Of a stretch of DNA of 64,000 bases, positions 21,921-32,520 are shown in pieces. Origin of the DNA: Miscanthus floridulus (taxonomy: Eukaryota; Streptophyta; Magnoliopsida; Poales; Poaceae); NCBI RefSeq assembly GCF_019320115.1, contig NC_089587.1, forward strand, positions 105,511,158-105,575,157. The letters run 5' to 3'. The notes below the pieces were generated by a model. The model saw only the letters and a program-made list of their open reading frames with translations. It was not told the DNA's origin and did no database searches. The translations under genes and the position numbers were made by a program. How positions within the stretch are numbered: the stretch's first letter is position 1; every line of letters begins with the position of its first letter.

Positions 21921-22027
21921 CAGCTCTGTTTAATAGGGGCAAGACAGAAAAATTACCCCTAATTATTTATCCCTCGGTAACCGAACTCATGTCCTAAACG
22001 ACTTCTAATTAGGATGCGGAGGGAGTA

Positions 22028-23367
22028 CATAGGGATCGCTTCTGCTCGAATGACACGTACGTGTGGGAATGTGGAACGGATAGGTACACGGCCGGCGGCG
22101 ACGCGAGGCCTTGGATTCGTAGCCCTGCAGCCGCATTAATTGCATGCCCAAGTGATTGATGGCCAGGACCAGTATATCGGATAAGGTGATCCGGTCGATC
22201 GTTGGGGCCTACTATCTGCTGGTTCTGGTTGGCTTAATGCATCACGTGCTTGTTGATAGCCATTGTTGAGCTTGTTGATAGCCATCGTTGGCTTAGAGAT
22301 GAGTTTTTCTTTTTTTTTTAAAAAATGAGAAAAGGATATGGGGATCTCTCGGAGATGCTCTGCAAAGTTCCTATCGGTTCCTCAAAATTCAGCTACAAAC
22401 GATCATTAGCGGCGTACGTGGTGGTGACTCCAGGAGTCCAGGTTCAGTTCAGATCACCCGATCACGGCTGAAACGCCCGTACGAGCCACTGTGATGACGT
22501 ACGGTCCAAGGCTCCACGCTGAATTCCTGTACCCAGCCCCAGCTCCTCCTCGAGCGAGCCGTACACGCCTTGCCGCGCATGCAGCGCTCTCGTTCCGGTC
22601 CCGTTCGCGTCCCGCGTCCCGCGTCCCGACTCCCGGACCAGCACTAGCACAGGACGCTCCTCCGGCGGCCCGCACGCCAAACGCCCGAACCGCCTGATGC
22701 CCACCGCGCGCGCGCCCCGCGCATCTGCCATGCCATGCGTGCACACCCGCGCGCTTTGCCTTTGCGGCGCCGGCCGCGCGCAAATTAAACACGCGAAATT
22801 AACGGCCATGATGTGCTCCTTCAACACGCGTGGTCTCGATCGATCAGTCCGTGCCCACGCCGGTTGCGCGTCGCCGGCACATGGAGCAGCGCGCGCGGTC
22901 GCCGTGGCCAGCTCCCACCTATATCTTGCCGTGCCGTCATAGGATGCGGCGGCCGTGGCCCGGCCGTCCGGCCGGTAGATGATCAGTCCGAATCGATGGC
23001 TCCGCGCTCTTCCACCGATCTGTTTTTACACCAAAGCGTCAACCTCACCGGCTGGCCGGCCGGAAGACGCACCTGCAGCACGCAGTCTGACACACGTAGC
23101 CTCGCGCGTACGAACATGGATGCATGGCGTATGTACAGCAGTCGTCTATCCAGGAGCCACCCACCACCACCCCTGGGGGTCTCAAGTCAATATTAGGGCA
23201 AAAGAGGCAAGCAAGCCGTGATCGTGAATTCGTCAGATGTCAAAAGATTACGAGATCAAAAGCAGCAGGGCCCAGTCGCAGCCACGAATTATCATTCGCC
23301 GCCCCGGATCCGGTGGCCAATCATGTCTGCATGCCCCTCCCGTTTATCCTATATTCCATTTCCGGAT
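22028..23367. other. Intergenic; GC-rich 22450-23330, no supportable gene
   Basis: Upstream flank of the AHL gene. Frames on both strands are long only because of GC content; none shows a conserved motif. The 22600-22640 stretch is a small CGTCCCGCGTCCCG repeat. This could be a distal promoter or a CpG-rich relic. Confidence 0.4.
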
Positions 23368-23690
23368 CAGGGGGTGTTTGATCTATCTACTAAAATTTAG
23401 GAGGTGTGTCGGGAGGGTGTTGTATAGGGTGTTCGAATACTAATAAAAAATAAATTACATAATCCATCAGTGAATTTTTAAAGCCTAATTAATCCGTCAT
23501 TAGCACATGTTTACTGTAGCAAAACATTGTCAAATCATGGACTAATTAGGCTCAAAAGATTCGTCTCGTAAATTAGTCGCAAACTATGTAATTAGTTTCA
23601 TAATTAATCTATATTTAATACTCCATGCAGATGTCCAAACATCCGATAAGACAACGACTAAATTTTAGGAGAGACAGCCAAACACCCCTG
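23368..23690 (-). mobile_element. MITE with CAGGGGTGTTTG terminal inverted repeats
   Basis: Left end CAGGGGTGTTTG and right end CAAACACCCCTG are perfect 12-bp inverted repeats. The interior contains the complement of the AATTAGTC...GACGAATC block found in the MITEs at 27149 and 55047, so it belongs to the same broad group in opposite orientation. A target duplication is not obvious. It lies about 300 bp upstream of the AHL start codon. Confidence 0.65.
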
Positions 23691-23794
23691 TACTATCCCA
23701 CCGACCGGCTCAAAAGTCCAAAAGAAATCCAGTCGAGCGTCCATCCAGCTGCCAACGGCTCATCCCACTTTTAATGTCCATCCCCTTCTCGACC

Positions 23795-23808
23795 AAACAA
23801 TAAATAGA
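23795..23808 (+). promoter_or_regulatory. TATA-like box upstream of the AHL gene
   Basis: AACAATAAATAGA lies about 190 bp before the AHL ATG, a fitting distance for a core promoter with a leader of about 150 nt. No other TATA-like string is nearer in the GC-rich leader. Position inferred from the motif only. Confidence 0.4.
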
Positions 23809-23995
23809 ATCATCTCACCTCAATTCCGCCCCTAAAAACTAAGGCGAAACTATCTCATCCCGTCCGTCATGTCTCTCAGCCATACGCTACCTTACAGGCT
23901 GTGCCCCGAGCAGTAGGTCTACAGCTAGCTGCTACTGCTGAGCCCCGCCTCTCGCCGTCTGACACGTCGCTATCGCTATCGTTTGCCGCGGCGGC

Positions 23996-24958
23996 ATGGA
24001 CCGGGAGGAGGGCCTTTACGGAGGCCGCGGCGACGGCGGCAGGCTCCTGGTGGTCCAAGACCTCCATCAGCCGATGGAGTGCTTCTCCGACGAGGTGAAC
24101 AGCCGAAACTGCGGCGAGGAGGAGGAGGAGGAGGAGGCGAACGACGGGAGTGGTTCACGGCCGCCGGCGCCCAGCAACGGGGCAGCAGGAGGAGTCGACG
24201 GGCCGGCGAGCGTCGAGGCCGGGGCGAAGCGGAGGCGGGGGCGGCCGCCGGGGTCCAAGAACAAGCCGAAGCCGCCGCCGGTGGTCACGCGGGACGTGGA
24301 GCCCGCGGTGGCCATGCGCCCCCACGTGCTCGAGATCCCCAGCGGCGGCGACGTCGCGCGCGCGCTCGCGGGCTTCGCGCGCCGCCGCGGCCTCGGGATC
24401 TGCGTGCTCGCGGGCACGGGCGCCGTCGCCGACGTCTCGCTCCGCCACCCGGCGGCGTCGTCCGCAGACGGAGGAGCTGCCGCGGTCGTCGTCTTCCGCG
24501 GCCGGTACGAGATCCTCTCCATCTCGGCCACCTTCCTGGCGCCGTCCATGTCCGCGGCGGTGCCCCGCGCCGCCGCCGCCGTCTGCAGGGACCTCTCGAT
24601 ATCGCTCGCCGGCCCGCACGGCCAGATCGTCGGGGGCGCTGTGGTGGGCCCTCTTGTCGCCGCCACCACCGTCGTTGTCCTGGCTGCCGCGTTCACCGAC
24701 CTTACCCTCCACCGCCTCCCCGTCGAGGACGACGCGTCAGCAGCGTCCGTCTCCGGCAGTGGCGCCGAAGCCGACGAACACCGTCACCGTGGGCACGGGC
24801 ATCAGCAGCCACAGGAGCATCACGACGCGAGCGGGTTGCACCCGCAGACCATGTTGGCTCCGGCGGCGACTCAGCCGGTGCCCTTGTACGCGCGCCAGTC
24901 CCAAGAGTTGTGGCCGCCGGCGGCAAGTGCAGAGCGCCCACGCCCGCCGTATCAATAG
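23996..24958 (+). CDS. AHL: AT-hook motif nuclear-localized (AHL) protein, intronless
   Basis: 320 residues, single exon, stop TAG. An acidic stretch (EEEEEEE at about 41-47) precedes one AT-hook, RRRGRPPGSKNKPKPP (about 79-94), which binds the minor groove of AT-rich DNA. A PPC/DUF296 domain (about 105-235) follows, with GRYEILSISATFL and GQIVGGAVVGPLVAA. The C-terminal tail is rich in His, Gln and Pro. A single type I hook and no introns match the clade A AHL proteins, which form homo- and hetero-trimers through the PPC domain and act as chromatin-linked transcriptional regulators of growth and development. The PPC core carries SATFLAPS where many members have SGTFLPG, a mild deviation. The start is the first ATG of the frame. 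Large antisense frames here are GC shadows. Confidence 0.92.
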   Translation: MDREEGLYGGRGDGGRLLVVQDLHQPMECFSDEVNSRNCGEEEEEEEANDGSGSRPPAPSNGAAGGVDGPASVEAGAKRRRGRPPGSKNKPKPPPVVTRDVEPAVAMRPHVLEIPSGGDVARALAGFARRRGLGICVLAGTGAVADVSLRHPAASSADGGAAAVVVFRGRYEILSISATFLAPSMSAAVPRAAAAVCRDLSISLAGPHGQIVGGAVVGPLVAATTVVVLAAAFTDLTLHRLPVEDDASAASVSGSGAEADEHRHRGHGHQQPQEHHDASGLHPQTMLAPAATQPVPLYARQSQELWPPAASAERPRPPYQ

Positions 24959-25780
24959 CGGCCCCGAGCCTCCGACAACACAATGGTTTTTTTCTTGACA
25001 TCAGAGTCTGCTCGATCCGTCGTAACTATACATCTGATTGTTTCGTTCTGCCTAATTTGTATCGAGACATTTCATCATCTGGCTAGTGTTAGGGTTTTTT
25101 AGTATCTCATACATTGATGCTCTAGCTAGTTGTCACTACGTACTACTTTTAATTTGTTAGGGTTCAACGTTTCTGTTTACGTAATGAGTTGACATATCTG
25201 ATGCCATCGGCGGTATCAAGACATGGAAATGACAGTGTGATTTGCTTAAGAGTTTGTTAGGGTAGCAGGTAGTAGGGCAATAGCTAGGGCTGGGGTTTTC
25301 TAGGTTTGTTTGTTTGCAGAGCTTATTTTTTACTCGTATCCATCTCAAATTCACCATCCGCATATATATGTTAAAACAGATTGCGGTATAAGTTAATTTA
25401 AATTATACCTAATCTACTTTAACACATGTGGATTAAGCTGGATATAAATGTATCCAAATAAGCATAGATGGTAAAAGGTAGATGGCACCGGATATGAGGC
25501 AAGGTGGTAGGGTGCCACCTTCATTAGAGGTTGTAGGTTGGGCCGGGATGGTAGAGTGATCATATAGTTGGTAGCGGCTTTGATGACATAGGTCTGATTG
25601 ATTGCATGTACTGTATTAGGCTTAGTCTGTATTAGACTTTATGCAGCAAAACCTAAGTCAACATAAATATATGTAGTGTCTTCGCGTTTGATTATTTTGT
25701 ATAGGCAAGGCACATATGATAAAATTGTGTTTGTTTATTTACATTTTATTTGCATACATATAGTTACATTATATGTTCTA
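24959..25780. other. AHL 3' flank and intergenic DNA; nothing recognised
   Basis: AT-rich, with the likely 3' UTR in the first 150-200 bp (several TAGTGTTAGGG/GTTAGGGTT phrases). 25380-25450 has weak inverted symmetry that might be an old MITE. No gene seen. Confidence 0.4.
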
Positions 25781-25893
25781 CTCTCTTCGTCCGTGAATAA
25801 ATCAATTCCTATAGTTGTTTTAATCAACACTTTATTATGTTTGATCGAATTTATAGACAATCTAGGAATTGATTTATTCATGGATTGAGGGAG
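25781..25893. mobile_element. Stowaway-like MITE, 113 bp, with a half-copy at 25924-25979
   Basis: Termini CTCTCTTCGTCCGTGAATAAATC and, complementary, CTCCCTCAATCCATGAATAAATC, flanked by TA (25779-25780, 25894-25895). The right half (GAATTTATAGACAATCTAGG onward) recurs at 25924-25979, ending in GAGGGGAGTA, so the element's right half and about 25 bp of flank were duplicated in tandem. Confidence 0.8.
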
Positions 25894-26029
25894 TATTAGA
25901 GGTTTTATGTTGACTTGTTTACATTTGACTGAATTTATAGACAATCTAGGGAATGATTTATTCATGAAGGAGGGGAGTATTACATGTTTTATGTTTCTAG
26001 TAAAGGTATAGGATGTAATAATATTTTTG

Positions 26030-26073
26030 TGTGTGTGTGTGTGGGTGGGTGGGGGTGGGGGGGAGGGGGGAGT
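26030..26073 (+). repeat. (GT)n followed by G-rich tract with G-quadruplex potential
   Basis: GTGTGTGTGTGTG leads into GGGTGGGTGGGGGTGGGGGG and a further run of G. Four or more runs of at least three G with 1-nt loops meet the usual quadruplex pattern on the plus strand. Confidence 0.8.
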
Positions 26074-26260
26074 CGTCTGCTTATGCACATATACATTGTC
26101 TAATACAGAAAAAAAACCAATCATAATAGTTAACGGGGTTGAATTGTACGTGGAGAAGTTAAGAGTTGGGAAGCTATGTATGAGCCGTTGGATTAAATAA
26201 AATCAAATGTATATAAATTCGATAGATCTTTGGATCCAAAATCTATCAACAGATGTCTAA

Positions 26261-26641
26261 GGTACCGTTTGTTTCCTTACGGATTTCTAAGAATCTGGAT
26301 AAAAAAAAATTGATGTGTTTTATTGGGTTTTGTGCCTGTATGTTAAAATTCTCTAGAATATGAACTGTTTGGATAACATATATTCAGCATGTTCACTGGT
26401 TGGTTTCAGCCAGGGCTTATCAGTCATGGTACATTGTTTTCCTTCCACAACAAACAGCACCAGCCGGACTTATCAGCTCAGAAACCAACCAACGAATCAG
26501 TCATGGTACATTGTTTTCCTTCCACAACAAACAGCACCAGCCGGACTTATCAGCTCAGAAACCAACCAGCGAACAGGCTGATAGATATTTCTGAGATTTT
26601 TTTTCTGGATTATTAAAATTCTGTGGTATTTAAACAGGGCC
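26261..26641. mobile_element. Tourist-like MITE split by a second MITE
   Basis: Outer ends GGTACCGTTTG and (complement) GGCCCTGTTTAAAT, flanked by TAA at 26258-26260 and 26642-26644. An inner element at about 26386-26580 has ends AGCATGTTCACTGGTTGG and (complement) AGCCTGTTCGCTGGTTGG. Within the inner element a 77-bp unit (CAGTCATGGTACATTG...) is present twice in tandem, at 26421-26497 and 26498-26574. Frames across it are repeat artefacts. The flanks 25982-26257 and 26645-27145 hold no recognisable gene. Confidence 0.65.
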
Positions 26642-27148
26642 TAAGCCTAACGTGACCCTTTACTTAATCCTATTTTCTGATAGTCGTCGAAGTATCTATG
26701 CAGATGGGTGATTAGGCTGCTAGACTTCTAGTAGAGTGTGATGAATTAAGGTCTCGGGTGATTCTGTGAGACCGTGATGAGCTTGGGGAGGTAGTCTTAG
26801 GCGATAGGAGAACAATAGCGGCGGCAAACAAGGGAGGTGGAAGAATGTCCTAGCATCGGGTTATTAATATTAGAAGCTAGCGATCGGTGGTGATAGATGT
26901 AGCATCAAGAGTCGTCGTTCAAGATTGAGGTTAGGGAACCAGAGCGGACACGTCGTCGTGTTTGGCCGGTGCTTTGGCAAGATCCTATATATCCTCTGCT
27001 TGCGGCAGCCTCTGTATCGCGCTGTTACGGACACCATCCGTAATGGTAGCTTATCACTGGTATTTTTCTCTCTAAGCTTAGCTCTTCTCGTCTCCAGACC
27101 GGCGGACCCTAGTTTTTTTTTTTACCAATCAGACCCTAGAAAATGTAA

Positions 27149-27494
27149 GGCCCTGTTTAGTTTCTAAATTTTTTTTTGCCTCCTACAGTAAAAGAGCATG
27201 TTTGGACACATGCATGAAGTACTAAATGTAGATGAAAAAAAACTAATTGCACAGTTCTCGGCAAAATCACGAGACGAATCTTTTAAGCCTAATTAGTCCA
27301 TGAAAAGACTTAAGTGCTACAGTAACATACATGTGCTAATGACCGATTAATTAGTATCATTAGATTCGTCTCGCAGTTTCCTGATGGGTTCTGTAATTTA
27401 TTTTTTTATTAGTATCCAAAAACCCCTTCCAACATCCTTCCGACACATTCGATGTGACACCCAAAAATTTTCACCAATGTAACTAAACACACCA
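27149..27494. mobile_element. Tourist-like MITE, 346 bp
   Basis: Left end GGCCCTGTTTAGTTT, right end GTAACTAAACACACCA, flanked by TAA (27146-27148, 27495-27497). Contains GACGAATCTTTTAAGCCTAATTAG and the complementary GATTCGTCTCG block, i.e. internal palindromic symmetry. Confidence 0.75.
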
Positions 27495-27497
27495 TAA

Positions 27498-29476
27498 CTA
27501 TACATAGATCGCAAATATCCTGGATTTTTCAGATGATTACAGGATAGTACATAATTATTTTTATTTGGAGTTATGACATTTACATTTCACTGTACGTACC
27601 GACTACCGATGGTGACAGGCCTGACGTCCCAGCCTATCTCTGATCTCTTCGTCAGATATGTGCGGATATGGTGACAGGACAGGCGGCCATGCATGCACGG
27701 CAGCACGACAGGATAAGTGCATGTGAACCTGATGGATCCGGTCCGGCCGGGAAGGAGCCGTTGAGCAAACATGCAAAGGTTGCAAGCTGCCAGCGCACGT
27801 TGCGCCTTCACACTTTCGCTTTCACGGCCTTCGCTCAGCTGGAAATCTCTCACCGGCCCAGGGTCACGCCGCAATCGTCAGCCGTGCCGTAGAGCAGCGG
27901 CGCGCTGTGCTTTCCGGCTTTCCGCGCGTACAGACGGAATGCATGGCCATTTTCCCCTCCTCCGTCCTCTCGTCCATTCCTTGCGTTTATGAATGAATGG
28001 AGGTCGCAGTATACCACCCAGCTCCTCTATGCATGGGTGCAACCACGCAGCCGTTCGTTTCAGCTGGATGCGCGCCACAGGAGTACGTCCAACGGAGGAA
28101 ACCCCTGCAGGGCGGGAGAACGATCGAAGTGTCGCGGTGCCGAAGCAAAGAGACCTCTCAGCTCTCAAGGAGAGTCAAGGCCGGGTTGGGTTCGCCGACG
28201 ATGCTGCGACTGCGAGCGACAACGCGCAGCTTTCGGAAAGCCTCGGATGGATGGGATGGGACGGATCGCGATGTTGATATTACCGATACGTTGCAGTGGC
28301 GCCTACAGTTCCCGCGCGTCGCGTGCTTTCTCGGCTTTCCAAGGAAGGCTCCGATGATCCGATCCATTCTTTGCTTTCACGGCTTTCAAGTCTACTGCCT
28401 GCCTGCACTGCCCGCCGCCTGTGGCCCGTATGTTTCCTCGATAGCTTTAACATATTTATAAAAAATACGTGCAATATTTCTATCTCTAAATAAGTTTATT
28501 AAAAAATAAATTCAAATATTCATTTAATAATAATAATTATGTATTATAAATAGTAATATTTTTTAATATATATTTAATCAGAGTTGTTTCTCGAAAAACG
28601 AAAATGACTCGTAATTGGGGCCGGAGGGAGTACATGTGAGCGACTCCGGTGTTAACATGCCCATGCGCGTATATATGCGATCGCTTCTCAAGCATTTATT
28701 GCTGCTAACTAGTACTGTACTCCCTTCATCGTTCAAAAGAAAGGTGTCGAGGAGCCATCCTACTACAAGTTTTCAGCTCATCAACTAATTGTTACACTCA
28801 AAGCAGGGATAAGAGAATACCAAACGGAAGACAATAAAATATAAAAACAAATTCTATTATTATTTTCACCTGTTTTTGGCAAAAAATGTCTAATCTCTCT
28901 TCGAAATGGGAGTCTTGCTAGTGTTTTCCTTATATGAAGCTCTCTTAGGCGCCAAGTAGTAGCTATAGTATCATTGTCAATACCGATAGGAAAAAAGACG
29001 TCTCCAACTTCCGTCAAAGTCCAATTTGCCCACAAATAACAAAATTGTCCTGTTTCAGCTTTCAAAAATCTGTCTGAATTTGCTTTCTGTGCGGTTTGGA
29101 AATCGGTTTTAACGATGTCACGTCAGCCGGCCTTTTGGTAAATCGAACTACGTTGATAATTTAGGGAGGTCTATTAGACTTCATAAAAAAACTAAAGAGT
29201 ACATTTAGAATGGATCGATGTTCTTTTTGACAAATATCCAATTAAGAATTCTAAAATATGATATGTTCTTAGAAAATTCATAAAAAATGGTTTAACTTAG
29301 AGATTTATGAAACCAGTTTCAGCTCTTCTTTAAAATCATGCTCTACCTTATGATGCCACTTGGAATTATTTGAATCTTGTATGGTCTTATTTTGGAGTTT
29401 ATTTGCTATAAGTATATGCTCTCATTATCTATTATAATTACTCTACGTTGACTCAACAAGCCCCACCAATTAGATA
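27498..29476. other. Intergenic; GC-rich patch 27590-28440, AT-rich 28440-29476
   Basis: No gene is supportable. Open frames at 27989-28461 (plus) have no recognisable motif or domain. 28440-28635 is very AT-rich and ends GGAGGGAGTACA, a Stowaway-like right terminus without a matching left end; 28720 begins TACTCCCTTCATCGTTCAAAAG, a possible left terminus of another. A 95-codon minus-strand frame at 28781-29065 resembles nothing I know. Confidence 0.4.
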
Positions 29477-29481
29477 CCACC

Positions 29482-30746
29482 TGTCGGTGTTTCGGACCGG
29501 CGGGTCCTCAGTCAACTAGTAAATTTATATTGCATGTTCCCGATCACAGATAGTGATGCAAAGAGACACAAGGTTTATACTGGTTCAGGCAAGGGGTGCC
29601 CTACGTCCAGTCCAAGAGATCGATCTTGTATTCCTTGCACCAAAATGCTCGTAGTAGGGGATTACAAGCAGGGCAAGAGACTCGTATGTTCGTTCGTGCG
29701 TGTATGCGTGAATTCGTCGCGTGGGCCTAGACCTAATCCTCCGTCCCCCCTAGAAACGGTTCTAATCCCTCCCTTTTATAGTTGAAGGGGGGGACAAGAG
29801 TGACACATGCGCTAGCTACACGGCGTCGTGCGAACGGAGGTGGCATGTCCGAGCCCTGTAGCCTGTTACTGTGGAGGCGTGGACGACGGAGTGGTCTCGT
29901 CCTTGAAGTACTGGGGCGACGCGCTGGTCACATCCGATCCTGTGCGTCGTGGGAGCTCCAGTGTTACCTTGAAGCGGGCGTGGCGGTCGGCGTGCTGGTC
30001 ACTGTGTGTTGACTACGTGAGAAGTCGAGTCTCAGTTGGTTCCGAGGCCGAACCATCGTGGGGGTCTCGGCAGACGTGAATCCCGAGATTGCCGAGACCC
30101 TGACGTAGATTGCTGAGGCTCGAAGGGAACAGTTGATCTCATACGCTGATTCTGAGGCTATGATGACCCGGACTAGACTCCCCATGCCGTGTTGTCTCTG
30201 GGGCGGGGGTTATGTGGTACAGTGTAGCGTAGGCGCTGATCGTGGGCACAGCACCGGAGCACAGTGGCCGGTAATCCCCATCGTGCCCTGTCCGGGACGG
30301 TATGGTGTTGACGTGACTTCCCGTCTCGTCGGCCGCTCTGCGGTGTTGGGCCGTCGTTCGGCTGATATCGCGGGGGTAGTTGGCGCATTAATGGGACGTG
30401 ACGCGCTGTCGGGGAGACTGGTCGAGGCGGAAGCGACGGGTTGTTGTCGAGCTGGCTTCGAGCGAGGTGGAGAATCGAGATCTTATCCGAGGCTTTGCGC
30501 GCGGGGCCTCGGGCGAGACGGAGAATCGGTTCCCCATCGAGGCCCCCTATGCAAGGCCTCGCGCGAGGCGGAGATTTGGCCGGCCACCGAGTCCTCCCGT
30601 GCGAGACCAGGAGCGAGGCGGAGAGCCGGTGGGCTTCGACGAGGCCGGGATTTAACAAATGGCTTACCCTTTGGCTTTGTTTTTGATGGGGTTTAAGTGA
30701 TTATTATGGTGTACGCTCAGGGTATCCCATTTTATGGTACCCAACA
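29482..30746 (-). repeat. 3' LTR of the Tat-like element
   Basis: Plus-strand ends TGTCGGTGTTTCGGACC and GGTACCCAACA. Equal in length to the other LTR. Over the first 300 bp the two differ at about 20 sites (roughly 7 percent), nearly all transitions, pointing to an old insertion. To its right, GTAGGCCCCGAACCTC is the likely polypurine tract (complement GAGGTTCGGGGCCTAC). Confidence 0.9.
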
Positions 30747-30946
30747 GTAGGCCCCGAACCTCAAGGAGAGAGTGAGCGCTCTTCTTGAGGTTTTGACTTG
30801 TGGTAGCTCCTGGCGGAATAGTGTTTCATATTTCGAGGCCTCGGTGGGTGCGCGCGAGCGCACCCGCCGGGTGTAGCCCCCGAGGCCCTGGGGGAATGGA
30901 TTCATTCCTCTAGGGTCTTTTTCTCACGTTGACCGAGGGATGCTAT

Positions 30947-32520
30947 CGTATTTGTCGAGCCCACAAGTGCGAGTTCGGGTCGTGGGGTCTCGACAAGATC
31001 GCAGAAAGAACCCCCGTTCCTCTTCACGGAGCGAGAGGGCGATCAGGAGTCCTCCTAACTTTTTGTGTGACCCTCGTGCCTCCTTTTTGCTCGGAAGGAG
31101 GGGTGGAATATGCCAAGCTACCCTCGATGGGCGCGAGCGGTGGCATTTCCGGTGAGCTATTATTGGGTGAGTCCGAGTGGAGGCCCGTGCCCCGTTCGCT
31201 AGGGGTCGGCTAGTGGTCCAGAGACACACTCCAAGAGTACCAGAGGGTTTCTCTAGTGGGTGCCGAGGCCGTTCGCTGGGCCCTGGTGACTCGGTGCCTC
31301 CCTACGGTGGGATCCCATTCGGAGACCTCCCTGCCGGTCTCGGACACGACTTAGGGCGTCCCAAGGGTTCTGCTCGCTTAGGCCTTGGCCCCATATGGGC
31401 TTGCCATAGTCGTCCCTGACTCTATTGCCCTGGGGCGGCTGTCGAAACCCTTAGGGGCCCAACCTTCGAACCCCTGGACCGTAATGGGCTCGATGCCCTT
31501 TGTCGTGTTTTCTCGAATTTTCAAGTGCGGGCTTGGGTCGCTTGTCTTTGTCTTGGGTGCAGGAGGAGCCCCCCGAGCCTCCGCACGGAGCAAGAGGGCA
31601 GTCAGGGGTCCCCCCAACTTTTTTGTTCGACCCTCGCACATCCTTTTCGTTCGGACGAAGGGGTTTTTTGTCGAGCCCACTCGTGTGCGAGCCTGGGTCG
31701 CTTTATCTCGGCAAAATTGCAAGGAGAGCCCCCAAGCCTCTGCATGGAGCAAGAGGGCGATCAGGAGTTCCCCTGGCTTTTTGTACGCCCCTCGCGCATG
31801 AGGGTTTGTTTGCCGAGCCCCCCTCGGGTGCGAGCCTAGGTCGTGGGGTCTCAGCATATCTGTAGGAAGAGCTCCCTAGCCTCTGCACGGAGCGAGAGGG
31901 CCATCAGGAGTTCCCCTGACTTCTTGAATCGACCCTCGCGCGTCCTTTTTGTTCGGAAGGAGGGGTTGTTTTGCTGAGCCCCCTCGAATGTGAGCCTAGG
32001 TCGCTGGGTCTCGGCAAGGTTGTAGGAGGAGCCCCTTAGCCTCTGCATGGAGCAAGAGGGTTGTCAGGGGTTCCCCTGGCTTTTTGTATGACCCTCACGC
32101 TTCCTTTTCGTTCGGAAGGAGGAGTGGAATATGCCAAGCTACCCTCGATAGGCGTGAGCAGTGGCATTTCTGGTGAGCTGTTATCGGGTGAGTCCGAGTG
32201 GAGGCCCGTGCCCCGTTCGCTAGGGGTCGGCTGGTGGTCTAGAGACGCACTCCAAGAGTACCAGAGGGTTTCTCTAGTGGGTGCCAAGGCCGTTCGCTGG
32301 GCCCCGGTGGCTCAGTGTCTCCCTACGGTGGGATCCCATTCGGAGACCTCCCTACCGATCTCGGACATGACTTAGGGCGTCCCAAGCGTTTCTCTTGCTT
32401 AGGCCTCGGCCCTGTGTGGGCTCGCCCGCGGTCGTCCCTGACTCTGCTACCCTGGGGTGGCTGTCGAAACCCTTAGGGGCCCAGCCTTCGAACCCCTGGA
32501 CCGTAATGGGCTCGGCGCCC
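30947..32520. repeat. Mosaic tandem array in the 3' UTR of the Tat-like element
   Basis: Five units of about 140-160 bp, each with GAGCCC...GTGCGAG...GGTCG near one end and CACGGAGCGAGAGGG...GTTCGGAAGGAGGGG near the other: 30948-31107, 31527-31668, 31668-31811, 31811-31972 and 31973-32127. A different block of about 390 bp, starting GAATATGCCAAGCTACCCTCG, follows the first unit (31107-31500) and recurs after the fifth (32127-32520). The order is therefore A-X-B-C-D-E-X. Tandem repeats in this position are known for Tat-lineage elements. Long frames on both strands here have no coding support. 30747-30946 is spacer next to the LTR. Confidence 0.8.

Larger units (their letters stand above)
18367..22025 (-). 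mobile_element. Plant mariner-like element (MLE), full length, with acquired GC-rich DNA
   Basis: 3659 bp. Left terminus CTCCCTCCGTATCCTAATTAG; the complement of the right terminus is CTCCCTCCGCATCCTAATTAG, and the match continues to about 30 bp. TA flanks both ends (18365-18366, 22026-22027). Inside is a minus-strand three-exon transposase gene (pseudogene) of the plant DD39D mariner type. The region between the left terminus and 19456 is GC-rich, reads in the opposite direction and is not part of a normal mariner element. 21700-21920 is another GC-rich patch near the right end. Ends and target site are intact, so the element as a whole probably inserted in this form. Confidence 0.85.

Noticed and set aside
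23360..23698. 8-bp hAT-type target duplication around the CAGGGGTGTTTG element
   Set aside because: The eight bases on each side do not match, so superfamily was left open.
23983..25086. 367-codon plus-strand frame and long minus-strand frames over the AHL gene
   Set aside because: Alternative frames of a GC-rich intronless gene; only 23996-24958 contains the AT-hook and PPC domain.
28781..29065. 95-codon minus-strand frame
   Set aside because: Sequence resembles nothing known and no promoter or second exon is visible; single unsupported frame.
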